A DNA stretch of 64,000 bases, from positions 3,817,501-3,881,500 of the forward strand of contig NZ_CP069354.1 of NCBI RefSeq assembly GCF_016864375.1. The letters are read 5' to 3'. Positions 7,763 through 16,389 of the stretch are shown in pieces. Below the pieces are notes generated by a model, which saw only the letters and a program-made list of their open reading frames with translations, did not search any database and was not told the origin of the DNA. A program made the translations under genes and the position numbers. The stretch's first letter is position 1. Each line of letters starts with the position of its first letter. This DNA is from Microvirga sp. VF16. Its GTDB lineage: Bacteria; Pseudomonadota; Alphaproteobacteria; Rhizobiales; Beijerinckiaceae.

Positions 7763-8464
7763 ATGGCCATTGATACCCCGCACAACGTCTCGCCCATCGC
7801 CGTCTTCGACCTCGATGGAACCCTGGCCGACACGGCTGGCGACCTCGTCGGGACCCTCAACGTCATCCTCGAGCGAGAGGGGCTCGCCTCCCTGCCGGTG
7901 GCCAAGGCGCGCGACATGATCGGAGCAGGCGCACGCGCCCTCATCCAACGTGGCTTCGAAGCCGCCGGCAAGGAGCTGACGCCCGCCTATCTGGACGAGC
8001 TGTTCCAACAGTTCATGATCCATTACGGGGAGAATATCTGCGTCCAGACGCGCCTCTATCCCGGAGTAGCCTCGGCCCTCGACCAGCTGGAACAGGCAGG
8101 CTTCATCCTGGCGGTCTGCACCAACAAGGTCGAGGAGCATTCAGTCAAGCTGCTCGACGAGCTCGGTGTCGGCCATCGCTTCGCGGCCAATTGCGGGCGC
8201 GACACGTTTCCCTATTTCAAGCCCGACCCGCGCCACCTGACCCTGACCATCGAGCGTGCCGGCGGACACCCGGGCCGTGCAGTAATGATCGGAGATTCCC
8301 GGACGGATATCGTGACCGCGCAGAACGCCGGTATTCCGGTGGTCGCAGTTCCCTTCGGTTATACCGACGTGCCGGTCCGTGAATTGGGGCCGGACCTCGT
8401 TATCAACCATTTCGATGAGCTGTTCACCGCCGTTCGGGCCGTCATGCGGCCGATGGCGGCCTGA
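7763..8464 (+). CDS. gph: Phosphoglycolate phosphatase, HAD superfamily
   Basis: Hydrolyses 2-phosphoglycolate, the by-product of DNA end repair and RuBisCO oxygenation. The 233-aa protein shows the HAD motifs in order: VFDLDGTLADT (nucleophile Asp and acid Asp) near residue 16, VCTNK (motif II) near residue 119, and GDSRTDIVTAQNAG (motif IV) near residue 178. The helical cap lies between motifs I and II, which is typical of the Gph/PGP group. The ribosome-binding site is weak (AGCAGG). Confidence 0.9.
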   Translation: MAIDTPHNVSPIAVFDLDGTLADTAGDLVGTLNVILEREGLASLPVAKARDMIGAGARALIQRGFEAAGKELTPAYLDELFQQFMIHYGENICVQTRLYPGVASALDQLEQAGFILAVCTNKVEEHSVKLLDELGVGHRFAANCGRDTFPYFKPDPRHLTLTIERAGGHPGRAVMIGDSRTDIVTAQNAGIPVVAVPFGYTDVPVRELGPDLVINHFDELFTAVRAVMRPMAA

Positions 8465-8530
8465 CACGCAACATCCATCGTGCATGCGGGTGCACACACG
8501 AAAAAGTGAAGCTTGCCTGTCAGGAAGGAA

Positions 8531-8605
8531 TGGTGGGCGCGACAGGGATTGAACCTGTGACCCTTCGCGTGTGAAGCGAATGCTCTCCCGCTGAGCTACG
8601 CGCCC
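8531..8605 (-). tRNA. tRNA-Val (anticodon CAC)
   Basis: The minus strand folds into a full cloverleaf: acceptor stem GGGCGCG pairing with CGCGCCC, D arm, anticodon stem TTCGC/GCGAA around loop TTCACAC (anticodon CAC, reading GUG), and a T arm with loop TTCAATC. The discriminator A and an encoded CCA end at 8531-8534 are present. It lies between gph and the L,D-transpeptidase gene, with no neighbouring tRNAs. Confidence 0.97.
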
Positions 8606-8852
8606 TGACAAGGGCCTTCTAAAGGCGTAGAACCCTCTGCGTCAAGCCAAAGAAGCGCACCTTAGGCGAAGTATTTTGCCTCACGAATTGTGGCACCGTA
8701 ACTTTAACCCGTTGCTTACGATGTGACGGAAATGGGGCATTTCCGCACTAGGATTTTATAGCAGAACCTTGATAAAGCTTGGATCCGAAGCGGGGCTGTT
8801 GCGTTGAGCAATTGCAGAACCTGCCAGCAACCATGTTTTATCTGAGGCAATT

Positions 8853-9437
8853 ATGGGACGCACTCGCGTTGCCCTCTCCGGGCTCGTCTGCGCCTTCGTC
8901 GCCCTCGCGACGCCGGCTGCGGCATTTACGGCAATCGACCCTCTCACCCGCCAGCCGCTCTACAGCGCGGAAGACGCCCTCAAGGCCCAGGCTGCGCCGG
9001 TCCCGCGCGAGATCGTCACCTTCACTGGCCGCTACGCGCCCGGCACCATCGTCGTGTCCACCAGCGAACGCCGCTTGTGGTACGTGCTCGGTAACGGTCA
9101 AGCCATTCAATACGGCGTCGGCGTGGGCCGTCCGGGCTTCACCTGGTCCGGTACCCATTCCGTCACCATGAAGCGGGAATGGCCGGATTGGCGCCCGCCA
9201 GCGGCCATGCTGAAGCGCCGTCCCGACCTGCCCCGCTACATGAAGGGCGGGCCGGACAACCCGCTCGGCGCTCGCGCCCTCTACATCGGCAGCACGATCT
9301 ACCGCATCCACGGTTCGAACGAGCCGGAGACCATCGGTGAGGCCGTCTCTTCGGGCTGCATCCGCATGACCAACGAGGACGTGACGGACCTCTACAACCG
9401 CGCCAAGGTCGGCGCGCGTGTCGTGGTTGTTCGGTAA
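8853..9437 (+). CDS. L,D-transpeptidase, YkuD domain
   Basis: A 194-aa exported enzyme with a signal peptide (residues 1 to about 24, cut after TPAAA). The YkuD domain starts near residue 64 and has the active-site block in two parts: His153 in IHGSNEPE and Cys169 in VSSGCIRM. Such enzymes form 3-3 peptidoglycan cross-links or attach proteins to the wall in the periplasm. Alphaproteobacteria encode many paralogues, so the exact role is open. The 246-bp stretch upstream probably holds its promoter. Confidence 0.92.
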   Translation: MGRTRVALSGLVCAFVALATPAAAFTAIDPLTRQPLYSAEDALKAQAAPVPREIVTFTGRYAPGTIVVSTSERRLWYVLGNGQAIQYGVGVGRPGFTWSGTHSVTMKREWPDWRPPAAMLKRRPDLPRYMKGGPDNPLGARALYIGSTIYRIHGSNEPETIGEAVSSGCIRMTNEDVTDLYNRAKVGARVVVVR

Positions 9438-9456
9438 GAGTTCAGAAATCGCGCGT

Positions 9457-9479
9457 CATGGCCGGGCTTGTCCCGGCCA
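9457..9479. repeat. Fragment of interspersed repeat family R2
   Basis: The 23-bp hairpin TGGCCGGG-CTTGT-CCCGGCCA matches one end of the 90-bp R2 elements at 11848-11937 and 61779-61868. It follows the L,D-transpeptidase stop codon by 19 bases and may act as its 3' hairpin. Confidence 0.7.
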
Positions 9480-9508
9480 CTTTCGTCGGAAATGCACTCT
9501 CTCCACTG

Positions 9509-9877
9509 TCAGCGCAGCCGGTCCCGCGACAGCCCCTTGGCCGCTAGCTCGTCGAGATAGGCCTGCCACTTTTCCCCCTGCTCTGCCCCGAGCTGGTAGA
9601 GATAATCCCAGCCGTAGATCCCGGTGTCGTGCATGTCGTCGAAGACGAGCTTGACCGCGTAATTGCCGACCGGCTCCACGCCGATGATCTCCACCTCCCG
9701 CTTGCCCGGAACCGTCTTGCGCTCGGCGGGACTGTGCCCCTGAACCTCCGCCGAGGGGCTCGTGACCCGCAAATACTCGGCCGACAGGTCGAAGGCCTTG
9801 CCGTCGTCGAAGGCGATGCGGAGGCTGCGCTTGTCCTTGGCAAGCCGGAGCTCCGTCGGCCAGCGCTCAGATGTCAT
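9509..9877 (-). CDS. DUF971 domain-containing protein
   Basis: A 122-aa soluble protein with the DUF971 fold, also known as the gamma-butyrobetaine hydroxylase-like N-terminal domain. The signatures are WPTELRLAKDKRSLRIAFDD at the N-terminus, FDLSAEYLRVTSPSAEVQGH in the middle, and GNYAVKLVFDDMHDTGIYGW, followed by a Leu-rich C-terminal helix. In other organisms related proteins occur beside Fe-S cluster carriers or moa genes; here it is divergent from moaA, with the two starts 94 bases apart. The specific function is unknown. Confidence 0.88.
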   Translation of the reverse strand: MTSERWPTELRLAKDKRSLRIAFDDGKAFDLSAEYLRVTSPSAEVQGHSPAERKTVPGKREVEIIGVEPVGNYAVKLVFDDMHDTGIYGWDYLYQLGAEQGEKWQAYLDELAAKGLSRDRLR

Positions 9878-9971
9878 AGGCGTACACCTCTTTCCTGGTT
9901 TGCGATTTCACGCTAACTGCTTGATCATCAAGTTGAAGGCAAGTTCTCGCGCGAACAAGGATTTCTCCGCC

Positions 9972-11009
9972 ATGGGAGCCATTCCGGCTCATCTCGAGAA
10001 TTCCGATACCGGCCGGTCCCTATTGGATCCGTTTGGCCGGGCGATCACCTATCTGCGCGTCTCCGTGACGGATCGCTGCGATTTCCGCTGTGTCTACTGC
10101 ATGTCCGAGGACATGGCCTTCCTGCCCAAGCGCGACCTGCTTACCCTGGAAGAGCTCGACCGCATCTGCTCGGCTTTCGTCGACCGTGGGGTGCGTAAGC
10201 TGCGCATCACCGGCGGCGAGCCCCTGGTGCGGCGGGACATCATGAAACTCTTCCGTACCCTGTCCCGCCATCTGGCTTCGGGCGCGCTCGACGAACTCAC
10301 GGTGACCACCAACGGCTCGCAGCTCGCCCGCCATGCGCAGGATCTCGCCGCCTGCGGCGTGAGGCGGATCAACGTGTCGATCGACACTCTCGACGCCGAC
10401 AAGTTCCGCCGCATCACCCGCTGGGGCGACCTGACCAAGGTGCTCCAAGGCCTCGATGCCGCGCAGAATGCCGGTCTCAAGATCAAGATCAACACCGTCG
10501 CCCTCAAGGGCGTGAACGAGGGCGAAATCGAGTCGCTGCTTGAATGGGCGCACGGACGCGGCATGGATCTGACCTTCATCGAGGTGATGCCGCTCGGCGA
10601 GATCGACGGGCAGCGCATCGACCAGTTCCTGCCTCTCTCGCTGGTGCGCGCACGTCTCGCTGCGCATTACACGCTGGAGGATCTCGCCGACCGCACCGGC
10701 GGACCGGCGCGCTACGTACGGGTGAAGGAGACCGGCGGTCGGCTCGGCTTCATCACGCCGATGACCCATAATTTCTGCGAAAGCTGCAACCGGGTGCGCC
10801 TCACCTGCACCGGCCAGCTTTTCATGTGCCTCGGCCAGGAGGACGCCGCCGACCTGCGGGCGCCGGCGCGCGCCTCCGAGAGCAACGAGCTTCTTGATCG
10901 AGCGATTGTCGATGCCATCGCCCGCAAGCCGAAGGGCCACGACTTCATCATCGACCGGCGTCACGCCCGCCCTGCGCTGAGCCGCCACATGAGCGTCACA
11001 GGGGGATAA
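9972..11009 (+). CDS. moaA: GTP 3',8-cyclase MoaA
   Basis: Radical SAM enzyme that starts molybdenum cofactor synthesis from GTP. The 345-aa protein has the N-terminal cluster motif with Cys36, Cys40 and Cys43 (TDRCDFRCVYCM), the ITGGEPLVRRDI SAM-binding segment, the C-terminal second Fe-S site NFCESCNRVRLTCTG, and the conserved Gly-Gly end (SVTGG). The ATG at 9972 gives the standard length; an upstream frame extension adds unrelated residues. The molybdenum cofactor would serve the xanthine dehydrogenase encoded at 26.5-31.2 kb, although the two loci are not linked in an operon. Confidence 0.96.
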   Translation: MGAIPAHLENSDTGRSLLDPFGRAITYLRVSVTDRCDFRCVYCMSEDMAFLPKRDLLTLEELDRICSAFVDRGVRKLRITGGEPLVRRDIMKLFRTLSRHLASGALDELTVTTNGSQLARHAQDLAACGVRRINVSIDTLDADKFRRITRWGDLTKVLQGLDAAQNAGLKIKINTVALKGVNEGEIESLLEWAHGRGMDLTFIEVMPLGEIDGQRIDQFLPLSLVRARLAAHYTLEDLADRTGGPARYVRVKETGGRLGFITPMTHNFCESCNRVRLTCTGQLFMCLGQEDAADLRAPARASESNELLDRAIVDAIARKPKGHDFIIDRRHARPALSRHMSVTGG

Positions 11010-11020
11010 GGCGCTTTATC

Positions 11021-11824
11021 ATGAGTATGAGAGTTTCAATGTTCGGGCGAAGGCTCGCGATCCTTGCGGGCCTGCTCATCGGATTCGGGAGTCATGCAGG
11101 TCTTGCGCAGGATGCCGCTGCACAAAAGCCCACGATCCGCGTCGCCGTCGAAGGCGCCTATCCGCCCTTCAACTTCATCGATGCCAACAACGAGCTGCAG
11201 GGCTTCGAGGTCGACCTGCTCAAGAGCCTCTGCGAGGCGATGAAGGCCACATGCGAACTGGTGCCCCATGCCTGGGACGGCATCGTCAAGGGACTCGTGA
11301 ACCGCGAATACGATGCGATCATGTCGTCGCTGGAGATCCTGGAGCGGCGCCAGAAGAGGATCGCCTTCTCCGATCCCTACTATCGCATCCCCGCCGTCTT
11401 TATCGGCTCCAAGGAGACGGCCCCCGGCGAGGTTACGCCTGCCGCCATGGCGGGAAAGAAGATCGGCACCATCGAGCGCACCGATCACGAGACCTATCTC
11501 AAGACCTTCTACAAGGACTCCGAGATCGTCCTCTTCGCCAAGGCGGAGGAGGCCAATCTCGATCTGCTCGTCGGCCGCATCGATGCCGTCTTCGCCGACG
11601 AACTGCTCCTGTCGAAATTCCTGGAAAGCCGCGAGGGAGCCTGCTGCCATATCCTCGGTGACGCGCCGGCCGAGCCCGCCTATAAGCGTGAAGCCTACGG
11701 CATCGGCCTGCGCAAGGGGGACGACGGCCTGCGCGAGCAGTTCAACCGCGCCATCGCACAGGTGAAGGCCGACGGCACCTATGACCGGATCCGCGCCAAA
11801 TATTTTTCCTTCGATATTAAGTAG
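11021..11824 (+). CDS. Periplasmic amino-acid-type solute-binding protein, SBP_bac_3 family
   Basis: A 267-aa exported binding protein. The signal peptide ends near SHAGLAQDA. Domain I opens with IRVAVEGAYPPFNFID and continues GFEVDLLKSLCEAM, the usual start of the lysine/arginine/histidine-binding group. YDAIMSSLEILERRQKRIAF follows, as expected for the hinge and ligand pocket. It starts 11 bases after moaA, but no permease or ATPase gene is adjacent, so it is either an orphan or works with components encoded elsewhere. The ligand is not predictable. Confidence 0.88.
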   Translation: MSMRVSMFGRRLAILAGLLIGFGSHAGLAQDAAAQKPTIRVAVEGAYPPFNFIDANNELQGFEVDLLKSLCEAMKATCELVPHAWDGIVKGLVNREYDAIMSSLEILERRQKRIAFSDPYYRIPAVFIGSKETAPGEVTPAAMAGKKIGTIERTDHETYLKTFYKDSEIVLFAKAEEANLDLLVGRIDAVFADELLLSKFLESREGACCHILGDAPAEPAYKREAYGIGLRKGDDGLREQFNRAIAQVKADGTYDRIRAKYFSFDIK

Positions 11825-11847
11825 AGATGCTCGATCAACTCTCTCAG

Positions 11848-11937
11848 GTCATGGCCGGGCCTGTCCCGGCCATCCCGATCCTGTAAAGCGCCGCGCATTT
11901 CCAATCGGGATCACCGGCACAAGGCCGGTGATGACGT
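11848..11937. repeat. Interspersed repeat family R2, full copy
   Basis: A 90-bp element with one hairpin at each end (CATGGCCGGG..CCCGGCCAT and CACCGG..CCGGTG) and a third pair, CCCGATC/GATCGGGA-like, between them. A copy in the opposite orientation lies at 61779-61868, and a fragment lies at 9457. It occupies most of the gap between the binding-protein gene and the dehydrogenase gene. Confidence 0.85.
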
Positions 11938-11944
11938 GGGGGAT

Positions 11945-11978
11945 GTGAAAAACCGGGTCCACTTTTTCACGCGATGCG
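11945..11978. repeat. Half copy of interspersed repeat family R1
   Basis: GTGAAAAACCGGGTCCACTT and the following TTTCACGCGATGCG match the right-hand hairpin of the R1 elements. It directly abuts an R2 element, so repeats of different families are stacked here. Confidence 0.75.
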
Positions 11979-12010
11979 TTAGAACCGGCAGAACATTCAG
12001 GGAGCAGACG

Positions 12011-12877
12011 ATGGCGAAAGTTGCATTCCTCGGACTTGGCGTGATGGGCTATCCCATGGCGCGCCACCTCAAGGCGAAGGGCCACGAGGTGACGGTCTAT
12101 AACCGCACGACGGCAAAGGCCGAACAATGGGTGTCGGAGAACGGTGGGCGCTCCGCCAAGACGCCGCGCGAAGCAGCCGAGGGGCAGGAGATCGTGTTTG
12201 CCTGCGTCGGCAATGACGACGATCTGCGCCAAGTCACGCTCGGTCCCGACGGCGCCTTCCATGGCATGGGCAAAGGCACCATCTTCGTCGATCACACCAC
12301 CGCCTCGGCTGAAGTGGCACGCGAACTCTATGCTGCCGCCAAGGACAGGAGTTTTAACTTCATCGACGCTCCCGTCTCGGGCGGTCAGGCCGGCGCGGAG
12401 AACGGCGTTCTCACGGTCATGTGCGGTGGCGATGCGGATGTCTATGCCAAGGCCGAGCCTGTGATCATGAGCTTTGCTCGGGCTTCGCGCCTGTTGGGCC
12501 CGGCTGGTGCAGGCCAGCTCACCAAGATGATCAATCAGATCTGCATCGCCGGCCTCGTGCAGGGTCTCGCCGAGGGCATTCATTTCGGCAAGAAGGCCGG
12601 CCTCGACATCGAGGCGGTGCTCGAGGTGATCTCGAAGGGTGCCGCCGGCTCCTGGCAGATGGAGAACCGCGGCAAGACCATGAACCAGGGCAAGTTCGAT
12701 TTCGGCTTCGCCGTCGACTGGATGCGCAAGGATCTGTCCATCGTGCTGGGCGAAGCCCGCAAGAATGGCGCCAGCCTGCCGGTCACCGCCCTGGTCGACC
12801 AGTTCTACGCCGACGTGCAGAAGATGGGTGGTAAGCGCTGGGATACGTCGAGCCTGATCGCCCGGCTCGACAAGTAA
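12011..12877 (+). CDS. NAD(P)-dependent beta-hydroxyacid dehydrogenase (3-hydroxyisobutyrate dehydrogenase-like)
   Basis: A 288-aa cytoplasmic oxidoreductase. The N-terminal Rossmann motif is FLGLGVMGYPMARHL. The substrate-binding signature DAPVSGGQAGAENG lies near residue 120, and the catalytic Lys lies in GAGQLTKMINQ near residue 175. Members reduce or oxidise 3-hydroxyisobutyrate, tartronate semialdehyde or succinic semialdehyde, and the substrate cannot be fixed from sequence alone. The ATG at 12011 follows GGAGCAG. A strong bidirectional terminator follows the gene. Confidence 0.9.
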   Translation: MAKVAFLGLGVMGYPMARHLKAKGHEVTVYNRTTAKAEQWVSENGGRSAKTPREAAEGQEIVFACVGNDDDLRQVTLGPDGAFHGMGKGTIFVDHTTASAEVARELYAAAKDRSFNFIDAPVSGGQAGAENGVLTVMCGGDADVYAKAEPVIMSFARASRLLGPAGAGQLTKMINQICIAGLVQGLAEGIHFGKKAGLDIEAVLEVISKGAAGSWQMENRGKTMNQGKFDFGFAVDWMRKDLSIVLGEARKNGASLPVTALVDQFYADVQKMGGKRWDTSSLIARLDK

Positions 12878-12903
12878 GATTTTTTAAGAGCGATATCGAA
12901 AGC

Positions 12904-12936
12904 AAAGCGCCGGAGCTGAAGGGCTCCGGCGCTTTT
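12904..12936. terminator. Bidirectional intrinsic terminator
   Basis: AAAGCGCCGGAGC at 12904-12916 pairs perfectly with its complement at 12923-12935 across a 6-nt loop, with a TTTT tail on the plus strand and A-rich sequence on the other side. It separates the convergent dehydrogenase and caspase-like genes. Confidence 0.9.
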
Positions 12937-12940
12937 CTAT

Positions 12941-15271
12941 TCAGCGCACTTCTTCGGCGCAGGGCCGTCCGGGACGGCAGCGCTCGGAATTGTTGCCGCC
13001 TTGGCGTCCTCCGGAGGGAGAGGGACGGATCTGGGGCGACCTGTCCATATCGCGACCTGAACGAGGCTGCTCGCGGAAGGCGCGTTCCTCGCGCGCCGGC
13101 GCCTCGATCCGAGGTGACGGACGTGGACGCTCCACGGGAGGCGCAATCCGCGCTGCGGGGCGCTCCTCCTGGAGCTGGCGCATCCGCCGTTCCGCCCTGT
13201 CGTCTCCGCGCGGCTGCCCGCGCGCCGGACCGTCGAACCGCGGATCGTCGAACGGAGACGGCCTTTGGGGACGCGACGAACGCTCCCTGTCCGGCCGCTC
13301 CACCGAAGCCGGTCGTTCGATGCGCGAACGCGGAGCATCCACGTCCCGTGAGCGACGACGTTCCTCCGGCACCGTCAGGCCTGGTGCATCCGGCAGCGGC
13401 CTCACGGATCGGGATGCATCGCGGCGGTCGGAATCACGCCCTCCCCTGTCCCTATCTCTGTCCCTGTCGGAGCGATCGCGGTCGATGTCGATCCGGGGCC
13501 TCTCGGGCCTTTGTGTCCGCGGAAGAACCTCGTCCGGAATAGGTCTCTGATCCCTGGGACGAGCAGCGTCGCGTACTGGCGCCTCGGGGCGCGAGCCGCG
13601 CGTGACATCCGGGCGGGCCGGTTCACCGATATCGGACCGGCCGGGACGGAGCCGCTCCTCGGGGATGTTCACGAGCGGGATCGGGCGCGCGGGAATGCGG
13701 CCGGGGCGGGCGCCCCTCTCCTCGCGCGGAGCCCGCGGCTCCGCTGAGACCGGGATCGGCCGGATCGGCGCGGCAAGCCCGGGCTGGCGCGGAACGACCG
13801 GCTCGGGACGAAGCCCGCGGCGTGGCCGGGGACCGCGCTCGTCGCCCATGAGGGCGCCGAAGACCGGCGGGGCGGCCACCGGAATGGCCATCGGCCCGCG
13901 CGGCGTCACCGGCGCGATGGGCTGATAGAACGAGCGCGGAGGACGGGCGCGCATCGGAACCGGGATCGCCATCGGGATCGGCAGCACGCCGGCCATGATC
14001 GGCGGCGGAGGTGGCTCACGGATGATCGTGACGAACTCCTCATCCTCGTCCCACCGCGGCAAAAGATAGGCTGGCGCACGGGGCGGCGGCACATCGCGGA
14101 TGATCGTCACGACCTCCACCACTTCGACCCGCTCCACGCCGGGCAGCGGCGGCGGGAGGTCATCATAGACCACCTCCTCGAAAGCCGCCGGCGGAGCGTA
14201 AGGCGCAGAAAGCCGCACCAGCCGGCGTCGGCAATCCGCCGCATGCGGGCCGGTCGGATAGCGCCGCAGATAGGTCCAATAGGCCTCCCGCGTGTTACTC
14301 GCGAGCGTGCGGCGCCAGACGATGGCTTCACGGCGCGCAGCCAGCAGCGCCGTCACCCGGCGGGCGAGGCGATGGTCCGGATAGCGGCGCAGGAAGTCCT
14401 GATAGCCCTGGATCGTGTCGCGCTCGACAGCGATGGCATAGGCTTCTTCGGCAGGCACATCCTCGATCCGACGGACCTCGCGCACTAGCGGGGCCGCGGC
14501 TTCCGCCTGCTCGAAGAAGGCGAAGGAAGCATTGCCGAGATTGGCCGAATGCCATGGGATCTGCAGGCCGTTCGTGGCCTCGTGCGTGCGAAGCCGCGTG
14601 CGGGCAAAGGCTTCGTCGAGAGACATGCCCGGCTGGCGGATCATCTCGGCAAGCGCCGTCGCATAGGCACCATAAGGTCCCTGTCCATCGCTGGCGACGA
14701 TGTTGGGAGCCGAGGAGAAAGCCATCACGAAACCGGCCGGCGGCTCCATGAGGGCAAGCCCCTTGGCCATCGGCTCACCGGTGGAGCCCAGCGGATAATC
14801 CCGCGCCATATCGGCAACGATCACGCGCACCTTTGCGGGACTGCGCTCGAGGGAGCGGATGAGATCGGAGAGACGAAAGCCCTCGATCGGGACGTCCACG
14901 TCGCGCTCGATGCGGGCATCGATCGGAAGGAGATAGTTATCGCCTTCGAGTTGCACCCCATGTCCGGCCAGATAGACCATCACCGTGGAGTCGGGCTCCA
15001 GGTCCTGAGCCTTGTCGAGAAAGTCGCGGACGAGGCTGCGCAGGTCATTGGCGCCAAGATCGCGACCCTGGATGACCTCGAACCCGGCGCTGGTGAGCGT
15101 CTGGGCGATCAGGCCGGCATCGTTGACGGTCGTCGGAAGCGGGCGGCCCTGATAAGCACCCTGCCCGACGACCAGCGCGAGACGATCCTGAGCGGACGCC
15201 AAGGACGCCTGACCGACGACGGCGGCAACAGCAAAGGCGACAAAAACGATAGCACGTTTCAGATAAGACAC
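12941..15271 (-). CDS. Caspase-fold (peptidase C14) protein, probable pseudoenzyme, with Pro/Arg-rich tail
   Basis: A 776-aa exported protein. A signal peptide (residues 1-28, ending ASLASAQ) precedes a caspase p20 domain at about residues 29-255. RLALVVGQGAYQGRPLPTTV and the catalytic His region VYLAGHGVQ (His104) are conserved. The block that should carry the catalytic Cys (DACR-like) reads ADMAR here (residues 153-157), so the nucleophile appears to be missing. After about residue 340 the protein becomes rich in Pro and Arg, with a run of alternating Asp-Arg near residues 620-640. That suggests a disordered periplasmic or wall-associated segment, or a scaffold rather than a protease. Confidence 0.85.
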   Translation of the reverse strand: MSYLKRAIVFVAFAVAAVVGQASLASAQDRLALVVGQGAYQGRPLPTTVNDAGLIAQTLTSAGFEVIQGRDLGANDLRSLVRDFLDKAQDLEPDSTVMVYLAGHGVQLEGDNYLLPIDARIERDVDVPIEGFRLSDLIRSLERSPAKVRVIVADMARDYPLGSTGEPMAKGLALMEPPAGFVMAFSSAPNIVASDGQGPYGAYATALAEMIRQPGMSLDEAFARTRLRTHEATNGLQIPWHSANLGNASFAFFEQAEAAAPLVREVRRIEDVPAEEAYAIAVERDTIQGYQDFLRRYPDHRLARRVTALLAARREAIVWRRTLASNTREAYWTYLRRYPTGPHAADCRRRLVRLSAPYAPPAAFEEVVYDDLPPPLPGVERVEVVEVVTIIRDVPPPRAPAYLLPRWDEDEEFVTIIREPPPPPIMAGVLPIPMAIPVPMRARPPRSFYQPIAPVTPRGPMAIPVAAPPVFGALMGDERGPRPRRGLRPEPVVPRQPGLAAPIRPIPVSAEPRAPREERGARPGRIPARPIPLVNIPEERLRPGRSDIGEPARPDVTRGSRPEAPVRDAARPRDQRPIPDEVLPRTQRPERPRIDIDRDRSDRDRDRDRGGRDSDRRDASRSVRPLPDAPGLTVPEERRRSRDVDAPRSRIERPASVERPDRERSSRPQRPSPFDDPRFDGPARGQPRGDDRAERRMRQLQEERPAARIAPPVERPRPSPRIEAPAREERAFREQPRSGRDMDRSPQIRPSPSGGRQGGNNSERCRPGRPCAEEVR

Positions 15272-15377
15272 GGTTCACGCACCCTTTCACCCGCTCTGCG
15301 GGTATTCGCGAACAGAAAAGGTCAGGACAGTTGAATGGGCCGTGAACAAAACGGGACAAGCGGCCTTGGTTGAAGCG

Positions 15378-15584
15378 TCACCGCCGCGTCATCGTCAGAT
15401 AGACGACGAAGGCGCCGATCGCGATGGCGAGTCCCATGAGTACCATCTGGCGCGTCTCGCCCGTGAGTGCCGCGTCTCGGTACATCTGGTTGAGTCGCTC
15501 AGCGCGCTCCGGATCGCGCGACATGAAGAGGCCGATCACGATGCTTAAAGTCGCAAGGCCGAGAATCCAGTAGGTGGGGCGCAT
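15378..15584 (-). CDS. Small two-helix membrane protein
   Basis: A 68-aa protein with two hydrophobic helices (about residues 4-21 and 47-64) joined by a charged loop rich in Arg and Glu (SRDPERAERLNQMYRDAAL). It begins 13 bases after the enoyl-CoA hydratase-like gene and is probably the last gene of the same transcript. I do not recognise a named family; the composition and the gene position argue that it is real. Confidence 0.65.
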   Translation of the reverse strand: MRPTYWILGLATLSIVIGLFMSRDPERAERLNQMYRDAALTGETRQMVLMGLAIAIGAFVVYLTMTRR

Positions 15585-15597
15585 CGGGTTGATCTCC

Positions 15598-16389
15598 TTA
15601 TCGTCCCGCGAACCGGGGAGCGCGCTTCTCGCGGAAGGCGGCGACGCCCTCCATGAAATCCTGGCTCGATCCGGCCTCGGTCTGAAGCCTGGCTTCGAGT
15701 TTAAGCTGGGATTCCAGATCGTTGGACAGGCTTTGTGCCACTGCCTGCTTGGTCAGGCGATAGGCGAGCCCCGGCCCTTCTGCCAGCCTTGCAGCGAAGG
15801 CCGCCACGTCGACGGCAAACGACACGTCGTCGAACACCTTGTAGACGAGCCCCATGCGCTGGGCCTCCTCGGCCGGAACGGCCTCGGCGCTCAGCATGAG
15901 GGCGAGAGCCTGCTTGGGGCCGACGAGGCGCGGCAGGATCCAGGTGCCGCCGGCATCCGGGATCAGGCCGATCTTGGCGAAGGCTTCCTGCAGATAGGCC
16001 GAGCGCGCCGCCACGACGATGTCGCAGGCAAGCGCGATGTTCATGGAAGCGCCAACCGCAGGCCCGTTCAGGGCCGCGATGATCGGCTTTGCATAATTGG
16101 AGAGCCTGAGAACAAGCGGGTTGTAGTCGCGCTCCAGGGCAGGCCCGAGATCAAGGCGCCCCTGTTCATCGCGCTTCGGGTCGACTGTCAGATCCTGGCC
16201 CGAGGAGAAGGCGCGCCCCTCGCCAGTAAGAACCACGACACGCACCGCCTCGTCCCGCTCGCACCGGTCCAGCGCCTCACGCAATTCCGCATGCATGGCG
16301 GCGTTGAACGCATTCATCCTCTCGGGCCGCGCGAGCGTGATCGTCGCGACGGGGCCGTCGACGGTCGTGCGCAGGGTGGTCGGGCTCAT
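15598..16389 (-). CDS. paaG: Enoyl-CoA hydratase/isomerase family protein, PaaG-like
   Basis: A 263-aa crotonase-fold enzyme. The oxyanion-hole motifs are AFSSGQDL near residue 60 and NGPAVGASMNIALACDIVVA near residue 110, followed by AFAKIGLIPDAGGTWILPRL. This combination resembles PaaG, the 1,2-epoxyphenylacetyl-CoA isomerase, more than a plain enoyl-CoA hydratase, but no other phenylacetate genes are present. Its ATG overlaps the stop of the upstream DNA glycosylase gene by four bases (ATGA), so translation is probably coupled. The substrate is uncertain. Confidence 0.8.
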   Translation of the reverse strand: MSPTTLRTTVDGPVATITLARPERMNAFNAAMHAELREALDRCERDEAVRVVVLTGEGRAFSSGQDLTVDPKRDEQGRLDLGPALERDYNPLVLRLSNYAKPIIAALNGPAVGASMNIALACDIVVAARSAYLQEAFAKIGLIPDAGGTWILPRLVGPKQALALMLSAEAVPAEEAQRMGLVYKVFDDVSFAVDVAAFAARLAEGPGLAYRLTKQAVAQSLSNDLESQLKLEARLQTEAGSSQDFMEGVAAFREKRAPRFAGR

